From Halalkalicoccus jeotgali B3 (lineage in GTDB: Archaea; Halobacteriota; Halobacteria; Halobacteriales; Halalkalicoccaceae), in NCBI RefSeq assembly GCF_000196895.1, contig NC_014297.1:124001-188000 (forward strand): a stretch of DNA of 64,000 nt, given 5' to 3'. The translations under genes were made by a program, and so were the position numbers. Position 1 is the stretch's first letter; each line of letters begins with the position of its first letter. Below, in pieces: positions 42,544-51,803 of this stretch. Under the pieces are notes generated by a model, which saw nothing but the letters and a program-made list of their open reading frames with translations, searched no databases and had not been told where the DNA came from.

Positions 42544-43587
42544 TCACGGGCGAACGATCCGGCTGTAGACCGCCTCGATCCGCTTGCGGACCGCTTTCAT
42601 CGCAATTCCGTCGCGCTTGGCCAGCCACAGCACCCCGCCCATTCCGACGCCCTCTTTTGCCTCCCCGGCGGCGTAGGCCGCCATCGCCGGATGGTCTCGG
42701 TTACTGAACCCGGGATCGGTCACGCGGAGATCGAGATCCAGATCGACTGCGAGCGCTTCGACCCCCGCGCTCTCGTCGTCGGCGACGAAGGCAGTGGTCG
42801 CGAGCGTTAGCGGCGCCTCGACACCCGCGTGGCGCGCTAGCGCGGCGGCCGTTGCGAGTTGGGTCCCGCCCGCGAGCGTCACGCTGATCCCGGCGTCGGT
42901 CGCGCCGACGATCAGGCCCGCGACGGTAGCCAGCACGGGGTCGCCGACGGCCCGAACCGCTTCTATTGGCGTTCCTGCCGCACTGCCGGGTTCGAGCCCG
43001 CTCGACGCGAGCGCCTCCTCGACTACCCGTCGTTTGAGTCCAAGCGGATTGTCGGGGAGCGACGAGGAGACGGCCGGCCGCTCGCCGAGCGCCCGCAGGA
43101 CCGCCATCGAAGTGGTCGTCCCGCCCGGGATCGTCTCGCCGATAGCCAGTTCGGAATCGGGCAGCGCCCGACCGAACGCTGCCCCGGCCTCGAACAGTTC
43201 GCTGGCGTTTCCGACCGGCTCCTCGTGTCGGATATCGCCGCCCGCGTTTCCCCCCAGCGAGACGGTCGGCGCGCCGCTTTTCCGCGTCAGCCCGGCGTCG
43301 ATGCAGGTCACGTCGAAGCCCAGGAGCTCGCGGACCGCGCGGGTGTGGACCGCCGGCGTCGGACAGCCCGAGGGACTAACTGGAACGGTCGGTGCGTGGG
43401 TCACGTCGCCGTAGTCGAGGATTTCGAGATCCGCACCCGGCGTATCGTACAGCGCCTCCTTATCGGCCCCCGCGGCGCTGATCGGACCCGCGCCGGAGTC
43501 GATCGCCCCCGTCCGAGTGCTCCCGGCGACGACCACCAGCCTCGGCGTTCCGCGCTCGTCCGGCGTACGCTCCGGTTCGTCGACCAT
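42544..43587 (-). CDS. cobT: nicotinate-nucleotide--dimethylbenzimidazole phosphoribosyltransferase-like CobT
   Basis: The 347-residue protein is the archaeal CobT-like family (UPF0284) that activates the lower-ligand base during cobamide synthesis. Typical stretches are [66 protein letters not shown] and a C-terminal [19 protein letters not shown]. It diverges from nrdAB, with 276 bases between the two starts. The neighbourhood does not contain other cobamide genes. Confidence 0.88.
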   Translation of the reverse strand: MVDEPERTPDERGTPRLVVVAGSTRTGAIDSGAGPISAAGADKEALYDTPGADLEILDYGDVTHAPTVPVSPSGCPTPAVHTRAVRELLGFDVTCIDAGLTRKSGAPTVSLGGNAGGDIRHEEPVGNASELFEAGAAFGRALPDSELAIGETIPGGTTTSMAVLRALGERPAVSSSLPDNPLGLKRRVVEEALASSGLEPGSAAGTPIEAVRAVGDPVLATVAGLIVGATDAGISVTLAGGTQLATAAALARHAGVEAPLTLATTAFVADDESAGVEALAVDLDLDLRVTDPGFSNRDHPAMAAYAAGEAKEGVGMGGVLWLAKRDGIAMKAVRKRIEAVYSRIVRP

Positions 43588-43863
43588 TCCTGCACCGTCT
43601 CGACCCCAACCGGACTTTAATCGGTCGGTGGCAGCGTCGGGATCGGGGCCCGCTTGCGCTGGCCGTCCTGGACGTCCGGTGGCGGCTCCGAGCCCGAACC
43701 GTGACCCGGCGCACCGCTGTCGCCGCGTTGGACAAGTTAATTTGTTCTACAAAAAGCAAGGTTGGGAACCTTTATGCCGATCCCGTCGGACAGACGAATA
43801 CGGTCCGACCGACCGCCCTGAGCGGCGTACCTCGGTAGTGGCGACGCTGTCGGGCCATCCATC
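43588..43863 (+). promoter_or_regulatory. intergenic control region of nrdAB
   Basis: This 276-base divergent spacer has no coding sequence. It contains an AT-rich dyad acaagttaatttgt (about 43733-43746) and the palindrome aaggttgggaacctt (43758-43772), whose right arm runs into a TATA-like cctttatgc (43769-43777). Transcription starting near 43800 would give a leader of about 60 bases. The two dyads are candidate operators. Confidence 0.5.
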
Positions 43864-46257
43864 ATGAGCCATACGACGACACGACCCGACGGAATCGAAG
43901 CGATACTCGAGCAGGCGTGGGACGACCGTGCCGAGGGCTCTCCCGACGACATCGCCCGTGCTGCCCGCCGTGACTGCTATGAGGGCGCGAGCCGCGAGGA
44001 AGTCTACGAGGCGATCATCGGCGCGCTCACCGCCCGGATCGACCGCGTACCGGAGTACCGGACCGTCGCCGCACGCGTCTTTCGACGGCGGTACTTCGAG
44101 GAGCGTGTAGGTGTGGCCCCGGACGACCACGAGGCTGCCTACCGCGACTCGTTCGTCGCCTCGATCGAGCGCGGCGTCGAGGCCGACCTGCTCGACGAGC
44201 GTATGGGCGAGTACGACCTGTCGAGGCTCGCCGAGGCGCTCGAACCGACTCGTGACGACCGACTCGATTACATGGCGATGGAGACTCTCTCCCAGCGCTA
44301 CTTCCTGCGTGAGGGCGACGAGCCCATCGAACTGCCCCAGACGTTCTGGATGCGCGTGGCGATGGGGATCGCGCTCCGGGAAGCGCCCGAGGAGCGCGAG
44401 AAGTATGCAAAGGAGTTCTACGACCTGCTCTCGACGCTGCGATTCGTCCATTCGACGCCGACGCTGTTTCACGCCGGGACGACCCACCCGCAGCTCTCCT
44501 CGTGTTATCTCACCACCGTTCCCGATGACCTGGAGGGGATCTTCGACGCGTACAAGGAACACGCGAAGCTCTCGAAGTGGTCGGGCGGGCTCGGCAACGA
44601 CTGGACCCCGCTTCGGGCCAGCGGCGCACGGATCTCCTCGACGGGCGTCGAGTCCACGGGGACGGTCCCGTTCCTGAAGATCGCAAACGACGTGACCGGC
44701 GCGATCAACAGGAGCGGGAAACGCCGCGGGGCGGCCTGTGCCTACCTCGAAGCATGGCACATGGACTTCCCCGCCTTCCTCGACCTGCGGCGAAACACCG
44801 GCGACGAGCGCCGGCGCACCCATGACATGAACACCGCGGCGTGGGTGCCCGACCTGTTCATGAAGCGCGTCCAGAACGACGAGAAGTGGATGCTCTTTTC
44901 ACCCGAGGAGGTTCCCGACCTGCACGGGACCTATGGACGCGAGTTCGAGGAGCGCTACGAGGAGTATGAGCGGCGGGCCGAAGCGGGCGAACTCGACCAG
45001 TACGAGCGGTGCGAGGCCGCCGAGCTGTGGCGCAGGACCCTCACTCGGCTGTTCGAGACGGGCCACCCGTGGATCACGTTCAAGGACCCCTGTAACGTCC
45101 GCTCGCCGCAGGATCATGCGGGTGTCATCAACTCCTCGAACCTCTGTACGGAGATCACGCTCAACACGAGCGAGGAGGAGACCGCCGTCTGTAACCTCGG
45201 TTCGGTGAACCTCTCGCGCCACGTGATCGAGGACGGGCTCGACCGCGAGGCGCTCGCCGAGACGGTCAACACGGCGATGCGGATGCTCGACAACGTCGTC
45301 GACCTCAACTTCTACCCCACGGAGAAGGCCGAACGCTCGAACATGCGCCACCGGCCAGTTGGCTTAGGTACCATGGGCTTTCACGACGCCCTGCTGGAAC
45401 AGGACATCCCGATGAACTCCGAGAAAGCCGTCGAGTTCGCCGACCGAACCCAGGAGCTCGTCTCCTATCACGCGATCCTCGGCTCCTCAGAGCTGGCCGC
45501 CGAGCGCGGGGCCTACGGGAGCTACGAGGGCTCGAAGTGGGACCGTGACCTGTTCCCCCAGGACACCGTTTCGATCCTCGAGGAGGAACGGGGGCGCGAG
45601 ATCCCGATCGACGTCGAGGAGCGCCTCGACTGGGGACGGGTGCGAGAACACGTCTCCGAGCACGGGATGCGAAACTCCAACACGATGGCGGTCGCGCCGA
45701 CGGCGACCATCTCGACGATCGCGGGGACGACCCCCTCGATCGAGCCGATCTACTCGAACCTCTACGTGAAGTCGAACATGTCGGGCGACTTCACGGTGAT
45801 CAACGACCACCTCGTTTCCGATCTCAGGGAGCGGGGGCTGTGGACCGACGAGATCCGCGACCGGATCACGTACCACGACGGCTCGATCCAGGAGATCGAC
45901 GCGATACCGGAGGACGTCACGGAGCTCCACCGGGGCGCCTTCGAGATCGACCCGCGCCACCAGCTTCGCCTCTCGGCGGAGCGTGCGACCTGGATCGACC
46001 AGGGCCAGTCGCACAACGTCTTCTTCCCCTCCACGGACGGCTCGCTGCTCGCGGGCGTCTACGAGACCGCCTGGGAGCTCGGCCTGAAGACGACCTACTA
46101 CCTCCGGACGCTGGGCGCGAGCCAGGTCGAGAAGACCACGCTCGACATGCGCGAGTACGACGACACCCAGTTCCGCGACTCGGACGACGATGACGACGAG
46201 GACGAGGGGAACGGCCTGCCGAGCGTCGAGGACCCGACCTGCGAGGCCTGCCAGTAA
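43864..46257 (+). CDS. nrdA: ribonucleoside-diphosphate reductase, large subunit (class I)
   Basis: Reduces ribonucleotides to deoxyribonucleotides together with NrdB. It is 797 residues. The thiyl-radical site region is intact: STPTLFHAGT with SSCYLTT (first redox cysteine), NLCTEITLNTS (N-x-C-x-E centre) and TAVCNLGSVN (second redox cysteine). The radical-transfer tyrosine pair appears in TTYYLRTLGAS. The C-terminus ends CEACQ, a CxxC for re-reduction. The N-terminal ~100 residues show no canonical ATP-cone motif (VxKRDG), so activity regulation may be absent or different. The stop overlaps the nrdB start (TAATG). Confidence 0.95.
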   Translation: MSHTTTRPDGIEAILEQAWDDRAEGSPDDIARAARRDCYEGASREEVYEAIIGALTARIDRVPEYRTVAARVFRRRYFEERVGVAPDDHEAAYRDSFVASIERGVEADLLDERMGEYDLSRLAEALEPTRDDRLDYMAMETLSQRYFLREGDEPIELPQTFWMRVAMGIALREAPEEREKYAKEFYDLLSTLRFVHSTPTLFHAGTTHPQLSSCYLTTVPDDLEGIFDAYKEHAKLSKWSGGLGNDWTPLRASGARISSTGVESTGTVPFLKIANDVTGAINRSGKRRGAACAYLEAWHMDFPAFLDLRRNTGDERRRTHDMNTAAWVPDLFMKRVQNDEKWMLFSPEEVPDLHGTYGREFEERYEEYERRAEAGELDQYERCEAAELWRRTLTRLFETGHPWITFKDPCNVRSPQDHAGVINSSNLCTEITLNTSEEETAVCNLGSVNLSRHVIEDGLDREALAETVNTAMRMLDNVVDLNFYPTEKAERSNMRHRPVGLGTMGFHDALLEQDIPMNSEKAVEFADRTQELVSYHAILGSSELAAERGAYGSYEGSKWDRDLFPQDTVSILEEERGREIPIDVEERLDWGRVREHVSEHGMRNSNTMAVAPTATISTIAGTTPSIEPIYSNLYVKSNMSGDFTVINDHLVSDLRERGLWTDEIRDRITYHDGSIQEIDAIPEDVTELHRGAFEIDPRHQLRLSAERATWIDQGQSHNVFFPSTDGSLLAGVYETAWELGLKTTYYLRTLGASQVEKTTLDMREYDDTQFRDSDDDDDEDEGNGLPSVEDPTCEACQ

Positions 46258-47249
46258 TGCCGCTGATCAACACCGAGAGCCACCACGACCCCAACAAGAT
46301 CCTGCCGATCGACTACGACTGGGCCCGCGAGTACTACAAGGCCGGCGTCGCCAACAACTGGACGCCCGAGGAGGTGCCGATGGCCGACGACGTCCACCAG
46401 TGGGAGAACGACGAGCTGAGTAGCGAGGAACGCCAGCTCGTCGAGTGGAACCTCGGCTTCTTCTCGACTGCCGAATCGCTGACCGCGAACAACATCGTCC
46501 TCGCGGTCTACGACCACGTCACCGCCCCCGAGTGTCGCCAGTATCTCCTCAGACAGGCCTACGAGGAGGCGATCCATACCGATACGTTCATCTACTGCTG
46601 TGACTCGCTGGGGTTCGACCCCGAGTACCTCTACGGGATGTACGACCGCATCCCCGCTATCGAGGCCAAGGACGAGTTCGTCGTCGACCTCACGCAGGTG
46701 ATCGACGATCCGGACTTCGAGATCAGTAGCGACGAGGACGTCCGGGAGTTCCTCCGGGACCTCGTCGGGTTCTACGTCATCATGGAGGGAATCTTCTTCT
46801 ACGCGGGCTTTGCGATGATGCTCGGGCTCAAGCGCCAGGGGAAGATGGTCGGCGTCGGCGAGCAGTTCGAGTACATCATGCGCGACGAGTCACTCCATCT
46901 GAACTTCGGGGTCGATCTGATCAACACTGTCCGCGAGGAGAATTCAGGGATCTGGACCGACGTGTTCGAAGCCGAGATCGAGGGACTGCTCCGCGAGGCC
47001 GTTGAGCTCGAACGCACGTATGCCCGCGAGGCCTGCCCCGAAGAGGTGCTCGGCATGGGACCGGCGCAGTTCGCCGAGTACGTCGAGTACGTCGCCGACA
47101 GACGCCTCGATCAGTTGGGAATGGAGCCGGTCTACGACACCGACAACCCGTTCCCGTGGATGGCAGAACAGGTCGACCTGAACAAGGAGAAGAACTTCTT
47201 CGAGACCAACGTCGCGGAGTACCAGTCGGGCGGCTCGCTCGAGTGGTGA
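46257..47249 (+). CDS. nrdB: ribonucleoside-diphosphate reductase, small subunit with class Ic signature
   Basis: This is the metal-cofactor subunit that generates the oxidising equivalent for NrdA. It is 330 residues. Metal ligands can be placed at Glu73 (FSTAESL), Glu104 and His107 (EEAIH), Glu177 (IMEGIFFY), Glu211 and His214 (RDESLH). The position four residues after His107, which is the radical tyrosine in classical R2 proteins, is Phe111 (HTDTF). The first ligand is Glu and not Asp. Both changes mark the class Ic (R2c) type known from Chlamydia and some archaea, which uses a Mn/Fe cofactor. The start overlaps the nrdA stop by one base. Confidence 0.93.
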   Translation: MPLINTESHHDPNKILPIDYDWAREYYKAGVANNWTPEEVPMADDVHQWENDELSSEERQLVEWNLGFFSTAESLTANNIVLAVYDHVTAPECRQYLLRQAYEEAIHTDTFIYCCDSLGFDPEYLYGMYDRIPAIEAKDEFVVDLTQVIDDPDFEISSDEDVREFLRDLVGFYVIMEGIFFYAGFAMMLGLKRQGKMVGVGEQFEYIMRDESLHLNFGVDLINTVREENSGIWTDVFEAEIEGLLREAVELERTYAREACPEEVLGMGPAQFAEYVEYVADRRLDQLGMEPVYDTDNPFPWMAEQVDLNKEKNFFETNVAEYQSGGSLEW

Positions 47250-47381
47250 GGACAGGTGGTCGGAGCGAGCCGGATCGCGTCGCAGTCCGACGCCGCTCTA
47301 GCACAACCCAGATGGATCGAAATCCGCTATCTCCCGACTGAAGCACAAAACTACTTGTCCTCGCTGGCCGGAGGGGGACCA

Positions 47382-48188
47382 ATGTCCGACACCGAGAGGG
47401 GATCGAGCGTGCTGCAAAGCAAGCGCGACGCCACGCGCTATCAGATCCTCGTCGAGATCGCCGAGCGCCAGCCCGCGGTCAGCCAACAGGAGGTCGCCGA
47501 CGCCATCGGCGTCACCGCCCAGGCCGTCAGCGACTACCTTGGTGGGCTGGTCGAGGAGGGGTTCGTCGAGAAGGGTGGGCGCGGGCGCTACGAGGTGAGC
47601 AAGGAGGGCGTCGACTGGCTGATCGGCCGGACCGACGAACTCCGGGCGTTCACCGACCACGTCGCAGAAGACGTCATCGAACAGGTCGAGATCGAGACCG
47701 CGCTCGCGACCGACGCCATCGAGGAGGACCAGTCGGTGACGCTCTCGATGGCCGACGGGGTGCTCAGAGCGACCCCCGGCGAGGCCGGTGCGGCGACCGC
47801 GGTCGCGATCACGGGTTCCGAGGCCGGCGCGGACGTCGGGATCACCGACGTCGAGGGCGTCCTCGACTACGAACTGGGTCGGGTCACGGTCGTCTCGCTG
47901 CCCCGGGTCCACGAGGGCGGCAGCTCGGTCGCCGATCCCGACACCCTCGGCGAGTACGCCGCTTCCCACGATCTGGTGGCGACGGCGGGCACCGAGGCGG
48001 TCGCCGCGGCCTGCACGGCCGGCCTCGACCCCGAGATCCGGTTCGGGACGCCCGAAGCAGTTCGAGAGGCGGCGACGAAGGGTCTGGACGTGCTCCTGTT
48101 GGCGACCGACGACCGGCTGGCGGCCCACACCGAGACGCTGCGCGAGGGGACCGTCGGCTACGAGATGGTCGAAGCGGAAAAGCGGTAG
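47382..48188 (+). CDS. winged-helix transcriptional regulator (MarR-like N-terminus)
   Basis: The 268-residue protein has an N-terminal winged helix (ATRYQILVEIAERQPAVSQQ, then VADAIGVTAQAVSDYLGGLV and a wing GGRGRYEVSKEGVDWL, residues ~16-82). A larger C-terminal domain with alternating strands and helices may bind a ligand (AAATAVAITGSEAGADVGIT). A Shine-Dalgarno stretch (ggaggggg) lies 5 bases before the ATG. It sits 132 bases after nrdB on the same strand. A role in controlling the RNR genes is possible but not shown. Confidence 0.8.
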   Translation: MSDTERGSSVLQSKRDATRYQILVEIAERQPAVSQQEVADAIGVTAQAVSDYLGGLVEEGFVEKGGRGRYEVSKEGVDWLIGRTDELRAFTDHVAEDVIEQVEIETALATDAIEEDQSVTLSMADGVLRATPGEAGAATAVAITGSEAGADVGITDVEGVLDYELGRVTVVSLPRVHEGGSSVADPDTLGEYAASHDLVATAGTEAVAAACTAGLDPEIRFGTPEAVREAATKGLDVLLLATDDRLAAHTETLREGTVGYEMVEAEKR

Positions 48189-49922
48189 CTACAGTCGTTC
48201 GGTGATCGTTCTCGCCGTTTTCTCCCCGATCCCCTCGACGCTTCGCAGGTCCTCGACGGACGCCGTGCGGATCCCCTCGACGCTCCCGAAGCGCCGCAAC
48301 AGGCTCGTCCTCGTTTTGGGGCCGATCCCCGGCACGTCATCGAGGACGGTCGAAACGTCGTCCCGAAGCGTCTGGTGGTACTGCAGCGCAAAGCGGTGTG
48401 ATTCGTCGCGCACCCGCTGGAGGAGATGCAGGTGTGTGGCGTCGGAGGACCAATCGAGGGGCCCGTCGGGCGTGATCACCAGCTCCTCGGCTTTGGCCAG
48501 TGCGATCGCCGGAACGTCCCAGCCCGTCTCCGAGAGCGCCTCGCGTGCGGCGTCGAGCTGGCCATCCCCGCCGTCGATGAGCAGGAGGTCGGGGTCGGGG
48601 CGGTCGTCGCGACCCTCGACCGCCCGCAGCGCACGCCAGCGCACGAGCGCGCGCATGTTCGCGTAGTCGTCGTTTCGCTCCTCGAGTTTCTTCCGGCGGT
48701 AGCCCGACGTCTCGGCCTCGCCACCCACGAAGAGAACGTTGCTTCCCACGGCGGCCTTGCCGTGGGCGTGGCTCACGTCGAAGCCCTCGATGCGCTCGGG
48801 CCGAGGGATCGAAAGCGCCTCCGCGAGCGCGCTCACGGGGTCGTCGCTGTAGTCGCCCCGGCGGGCGTTCTTGATCGCCAGGTCGACCAGCGTGGCCTCC
48901 CGGCCCGCCCCGGGCACCCGGAGGTCGATGCCCTCGCTTTCGAGCCAGCCCCGTAACTCGGCGTCGGCGGGGTCTTCCGGTACCAGCAAGCTGTCGGGAA
49001 GCTCACGCTCGGCGTAGTACTGGGCGATGAACGCGGCGAGGACGCCCGCATGACCGTCCCCGGCGTCGGGAATCGAGAGGTGGTGGCGCTCGCGGTCGAC
49101 CAGCTGCCCGCCCTCGCTCTGGAGCCGGGCGACGATCGCGCGATCGCCCTCGGTCGACACGCCGAGTACGTCGACGTGGCGCGCGTCGGCGGCGTCGTGG
49201 ACGGCCTCGCCGCGCCCCTCGTGAAAGCCCTCGACGGCCTCCAGCCGATCGCGCAGGCTCGCCGCCCGCTCGAAGGACTGCTCCTGGGCCGCCCGCTCCA
49301 TGCGTCGCCTCAGGGGGTCGGCGAGGGCGCCCGTCTCGCCCGCGAAGAAGCGTTCCACCGACTCGACGTCCTCGACGTAGGCCTCCCGCCCGATCTCGCC
49401 CGTGCAGGGGGCGGTACAGAGCCCGATGTCGTGGTCGAGACAGGGGCGCGCTCTACCGGAGAACTTGTGGTCCGAACAGCCCCGCACGCCGTAGACCTCC
49501 CTGAGGGCCTTCACCACGACCTCGACGATCCCCTTGTTCGTGAACGGGCCGAAGGCGGTCGCGGCGGCATCGGGATCCCGCGTGATCTCGATGCGGGGGA
49601 ACTCGTGGTCAGTTAGTTGCACCAGCGGGTAGGACTTGTCGTCCTTCAGCCGGACGTTGTAGCGGGGTTGGTGGCGCTTGATCAGGTTCGCTTCGAGCAA
49701 CAACGCTTGCGTCTCGGTGTCCGTGACGGCGAAATCGATCGACTCCGCACCCTGCACCATTCGGCGAATCCGCGCGCTTCGGGGGTCGGCGTACGACCGG
49801 ACCCGCCCCCGGAGATCGACCGCCTTTCCGACATAGAGGGTCGTCCCGTCCGCGAGGAACTGATAGACCCCCGGTTCGCGCGGCAGCGTCGCTGCGTGCT
49901 CCTTGAGTTCCGCCCCGTCCAT
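48189..49922 (-). CDS. uvrC: excinuclease ABC subunit C
   Basis: This is the dual-incision nuclease of UvrABC repair. The 577-residue protein has an N-terminal GIY-YIG domain ([20 protein letters not shown], ~16-35), a Cys region ([15 protein letters not shown]), a central UVR domain ([20 protein letters not shown]), the RNase H-like C-terminal nuclease with [20 protein letters not shown] and [10 protein letters not shown], and tandem helix-hairpin-helices at the end ([20 protein letters not shown]). It converges with the regulator gene, the two stops being adjacent (TAG-CTA). Confidence 0.96.
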   Translation of the reverse strand: MDGAELKEHAATLPREPGVYQFLADGTTLYVGKAVDLRGRVRSYADPRSARIRRMVQGAESIDFAVTDTETQALLLEANLIKRHQPRYNVRLKDDKSYPLVQLTDHEFPRIEITRDPDAAATAFGPFTNKGIVEVVVKALREVYGVRGCSDHKFSGRARPCLDHDIGLCTAPCTGEIGREAYVEDVESVERFFAGETGALADPLRRRMERAAQEQSFERAASLRDRLEAVEGFHEGRGEAVHDAADARHVDVLGVSTEGDRAIVARLQSEGGQLVDRERHHLSIPDAGDGHAGVLAAFIAQYYAERELPDSLLVPEDPADAELRGWLESEGIDLRVPGAGREATLVDLAIKNARRGDYSDDPVSALAEALSIPRPERIEGFDVSHAHGKAAVGSNVLFVGGEAETSGYRRKKLEERNDDYANMRALVRWRALRAVEGRDDRPDPDLLLIDGGDGQLDAAREALSETGWDVPAIALAKAEELVITPDGPLDWSSDATHLHLLQRVRDESHRFALQYHQTLRDDVSTVLDDVPGIGPKTRTSLLRRFGSVEGIRTASVEDLRSVEGIGEKTARTITERL

Positions 49923-49974
49923 TCATCCGTCCTAGTCGCCCGATTCGTTTGAACCTGCCGCCCGCGGACGGCGC

Positions 49975-50493
49975 TCAGGACCGTTCCGGGGCCGATTCGG
50001 GCCGTTCTCGTGCGCTCGATTCGTCCGGGATGTCGGACTCATCGAACGCACACGCGAGGCAGTAGTGATTGACGCCCTCCGTGCGGGTCGAGATCGGGAT
50101 CCCAGCGAGCGCGTACTCCTCGCGGTAGCGCGTTGCCATCCCGCCCTCGACGTCGGCGCCACACTCGACACAGGACTCCCCACGGGTCTCCCCGGGCCGG
50201 ACGACCCGTCGGTCGGTGCTTCGCACCCGTCCGAACCGGGTTATCGAATGTCGGCGGTCGAGCCGGCGGCGGAGGCGGGGGTTGACCAGCACGCCCGATA
50301 CGACGAACACCAGCCCGAACACCACGAGAAGGGCTACTCCCATCGCGGAGCCGACGCCCCCGCCCGCGACGAGTCCGCTGACGGCGGCGACCAGCGCGAG
50401 CGCCCCGAGCCCGACCAGCAGCCAGCCGGCGATGGCGTAAAACAGCTCGGAGACGGCGTCCGCCAGCGCAACGATACCGCCCTCATCACCCAT
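49975..50493 (-). CDS. membrane protein with C-terminal zinc ribbon
   Basis: The 172-residue protein has two N-terminal membrane segments (LFYAIAGWLLVGLGALALVA and GVALLVVFGLVFVVSGVLVN), a basic linker and a cytoplasmic or external zinc-binding region, CVECGADVEGG with CLACAF about 40 residues later. The tail is Glu/Ser-rich. I recognise no function. I chose the ATG at 50493; in-frame sequence further upstream overlaps the divergent gene and looks non-native. Confidence 0.7.
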   Translation of the reverse strand: MGDEGGIVALADAVSELFYAIAGWLLVGLGALALVAAVSGLVAGGGVGSAMGVALLVVFGLVFVVSGVLVNPRLRRRLDRRHSITRFGRVRSTDRRVVRPGETRGESCVECGADVEGGMATRYREEYALAGIPISTRTEGVNHYCLACAFDESDIPDESSARERPESAPERS

Positions 50494-50596
50494 GGGGAAC
50501 GGTCCCCGAGCGCCACTATACGTTTTCCGGCCGCCGGTCGCTTCCCGGCTCAGGGGTAAGCGCCGCATACAAACCCGGCGCGTGCGAACCCCGAGT

Positions 50597-50851
50597 ATGA
50601 GCGATACCGTCCAGTGTTGGCTGGTCGAGCGCACGTACGACGACAAGGGCCTGATCCGGCTGGTCTACGCCCCGACCAACGGCTCGGGACAGTTCGTCAC
50701 CGAGCGTGCGGCCGCGACCGGCGTCGACGCGACCGCCGCGATGGAGGTCGATCCCGAGAAACTCGACTCGATCGCCGAGGAGAACGCCGAGCGCTACGAG
50801 GGCGAGGCAGAACGGATGGCCGGACGCCACGACCCCGACGAGTCGGTCTGA
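50597..50851 (+). CDS. small acidic haloarchaeal protein, function unknown
   Basis: The 84-residue protein begins MSDTVQCWLVERTYDDKGLI. It has two or three strands (RLVYAPTNGSGQFVTERAA) and an acidic C-terminal helix (EENAERYEGEAERMAGRHDP). It resembles short conserved haloarchaeal DUF proteins, but I cannot assign a role. It precedes the ABC transporter pair by 43 bases; a separate TATA box in that gap suggests independent transcription. Confidence 0.7.
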   Translation: MSDTVQCWLVERTYDDKGLIRLVYAPTNGSGQFVTERAAATGVDATAAMEVDPEKLDSIAEENAERYEGEAERMAGRHDPDESV

Positions 50852-50863
50852 GTCGACCTAAAG

Positions 50864-50872
50864 ACCTATATC
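50864..50872 (+). promoter_or_regulatory. TATA box for the ABC transporter operon
   Basis: The sequence acctatatc is centred 27 bases before the ATG at 50895, consistent with a leaderless transcript. Confidence 0.55.
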
Positions 50873-50894
50873 GGGGCTGGATCTAGCGCGGGCA

Positions 50895-51803
50895 ATGACC
50901 GCGATCGAACTGCACGGCGTGAGCAAGCGCTACGGTGACGTCCTCGCGGTCGACGACCTCGCGCTCGATGTGCGAGAGGGGGAGGTCTTCGGCTTTCTCG
51001 GGCCCAACGGGGCGGGCAAATCGACGACGATCAACATGCTGTTGGATTTCGTCCAGCCCACCTCGGGGACCGTCGAGGTACTGGGACACGACGCCCACGA
51101 GGAGAGCGTCCGGGTCCGCGAGCGAACCGGCGTCCTTCCGGAGGGATTCGACGTCTACGACCGCCTCACCGGCCGGAAACACGTCGAACTCGCCGTCGAC
51201 TCGAAAGGGGCGAGCGACGACCCCGACGCGCTATTGGAGCGCGTGGGGATCGAAGAGGCCGCCGACCGCAAGGCCGGCACGTACTCGAAGGGAATGTGCC
51301 AGCGGCTCGCGCTCGCGATGGCGCTTGCGGGCCGGCCTGACCTCCTGATCCTGGACGAGCCATCGACGGGACTGGATCCCAACGGCGCGCTCGAAATGCG
51401 CGAGATCGTCCGGGAGGAGGTCGAGCGCGGTGCAAGCGTCTTCTTTTCGAGTCACATCCTCGGACAGGTCGAGGCCGTCTGTGATCGGGTCGGCATCCTG
51501 CGCGAGGGCCGACTCGTCGCCGAGGACAGCGTCTCGGGGCTCCGCGAAACCGTCGGGGCCGACACGACGCTCAGAATCACGGTCGGTGAACTCCCCACGG
51601 GGGCGCTTGATCGCGTGCGCGCCCTCGATGGCGTGATGGGGGTCGAACGCGAGGGATCGACCCTGCTGGTCGCGGCCGAAGACGGCTCGAAAACGGCCGT
51701 GTTGAGTACCCTCGAATCGGAGGGCGCGGAGGTCCGTGACTTCGAGACCGAGGAGGCATCACTGGAGGACCTCTTTCGGGCCTACACGGAGGGGACGGCA
51801 TGA
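50895..51803 (+). CDS. ABC transporter ATP-binding protein
   Basis: The 302-residue ATPase of the ABC-2 exporter type has Walker A GPNGAGKSTTIN near residue 37-48, the signature YSKGMCQRLALAMAL near 134, Walker B LLILDEPSTGLDPNG and an H-loop in FFSSHILGQVEAV. The C-terminal ~80 residues are the regulatory extension common in exporters of this type. It overlaps the permease start by 4 bases (ATGA), so the two form one transporter. The substrate is unknown. Confidence 0.93.
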   Translation: MTAIELHGVSKRYGDVLAVDDLALDVREGEVFGFLGPNGAGKSTTINMLLDFVQPTSGTVEVLGHDAHEESVRVRERTGVLPEGFDVYDRLTGRKHVELAVDSKGASDDPDALLERVGIEEAADRKAGTYSKGMCQRLALAMALAGRPDLLILDEPSTGLDPNGALEMREIVREEVERGASVFFSSHILGQVEAVCDRVGILREGRLVAEDSVSGLRETVGADTTLRITVGELPTGALDRVRALDGVMGVEREGSTLLVAAEDGSKTAVLSTLESEGAEVRDFETEEASLEDLFRAYTEGTA

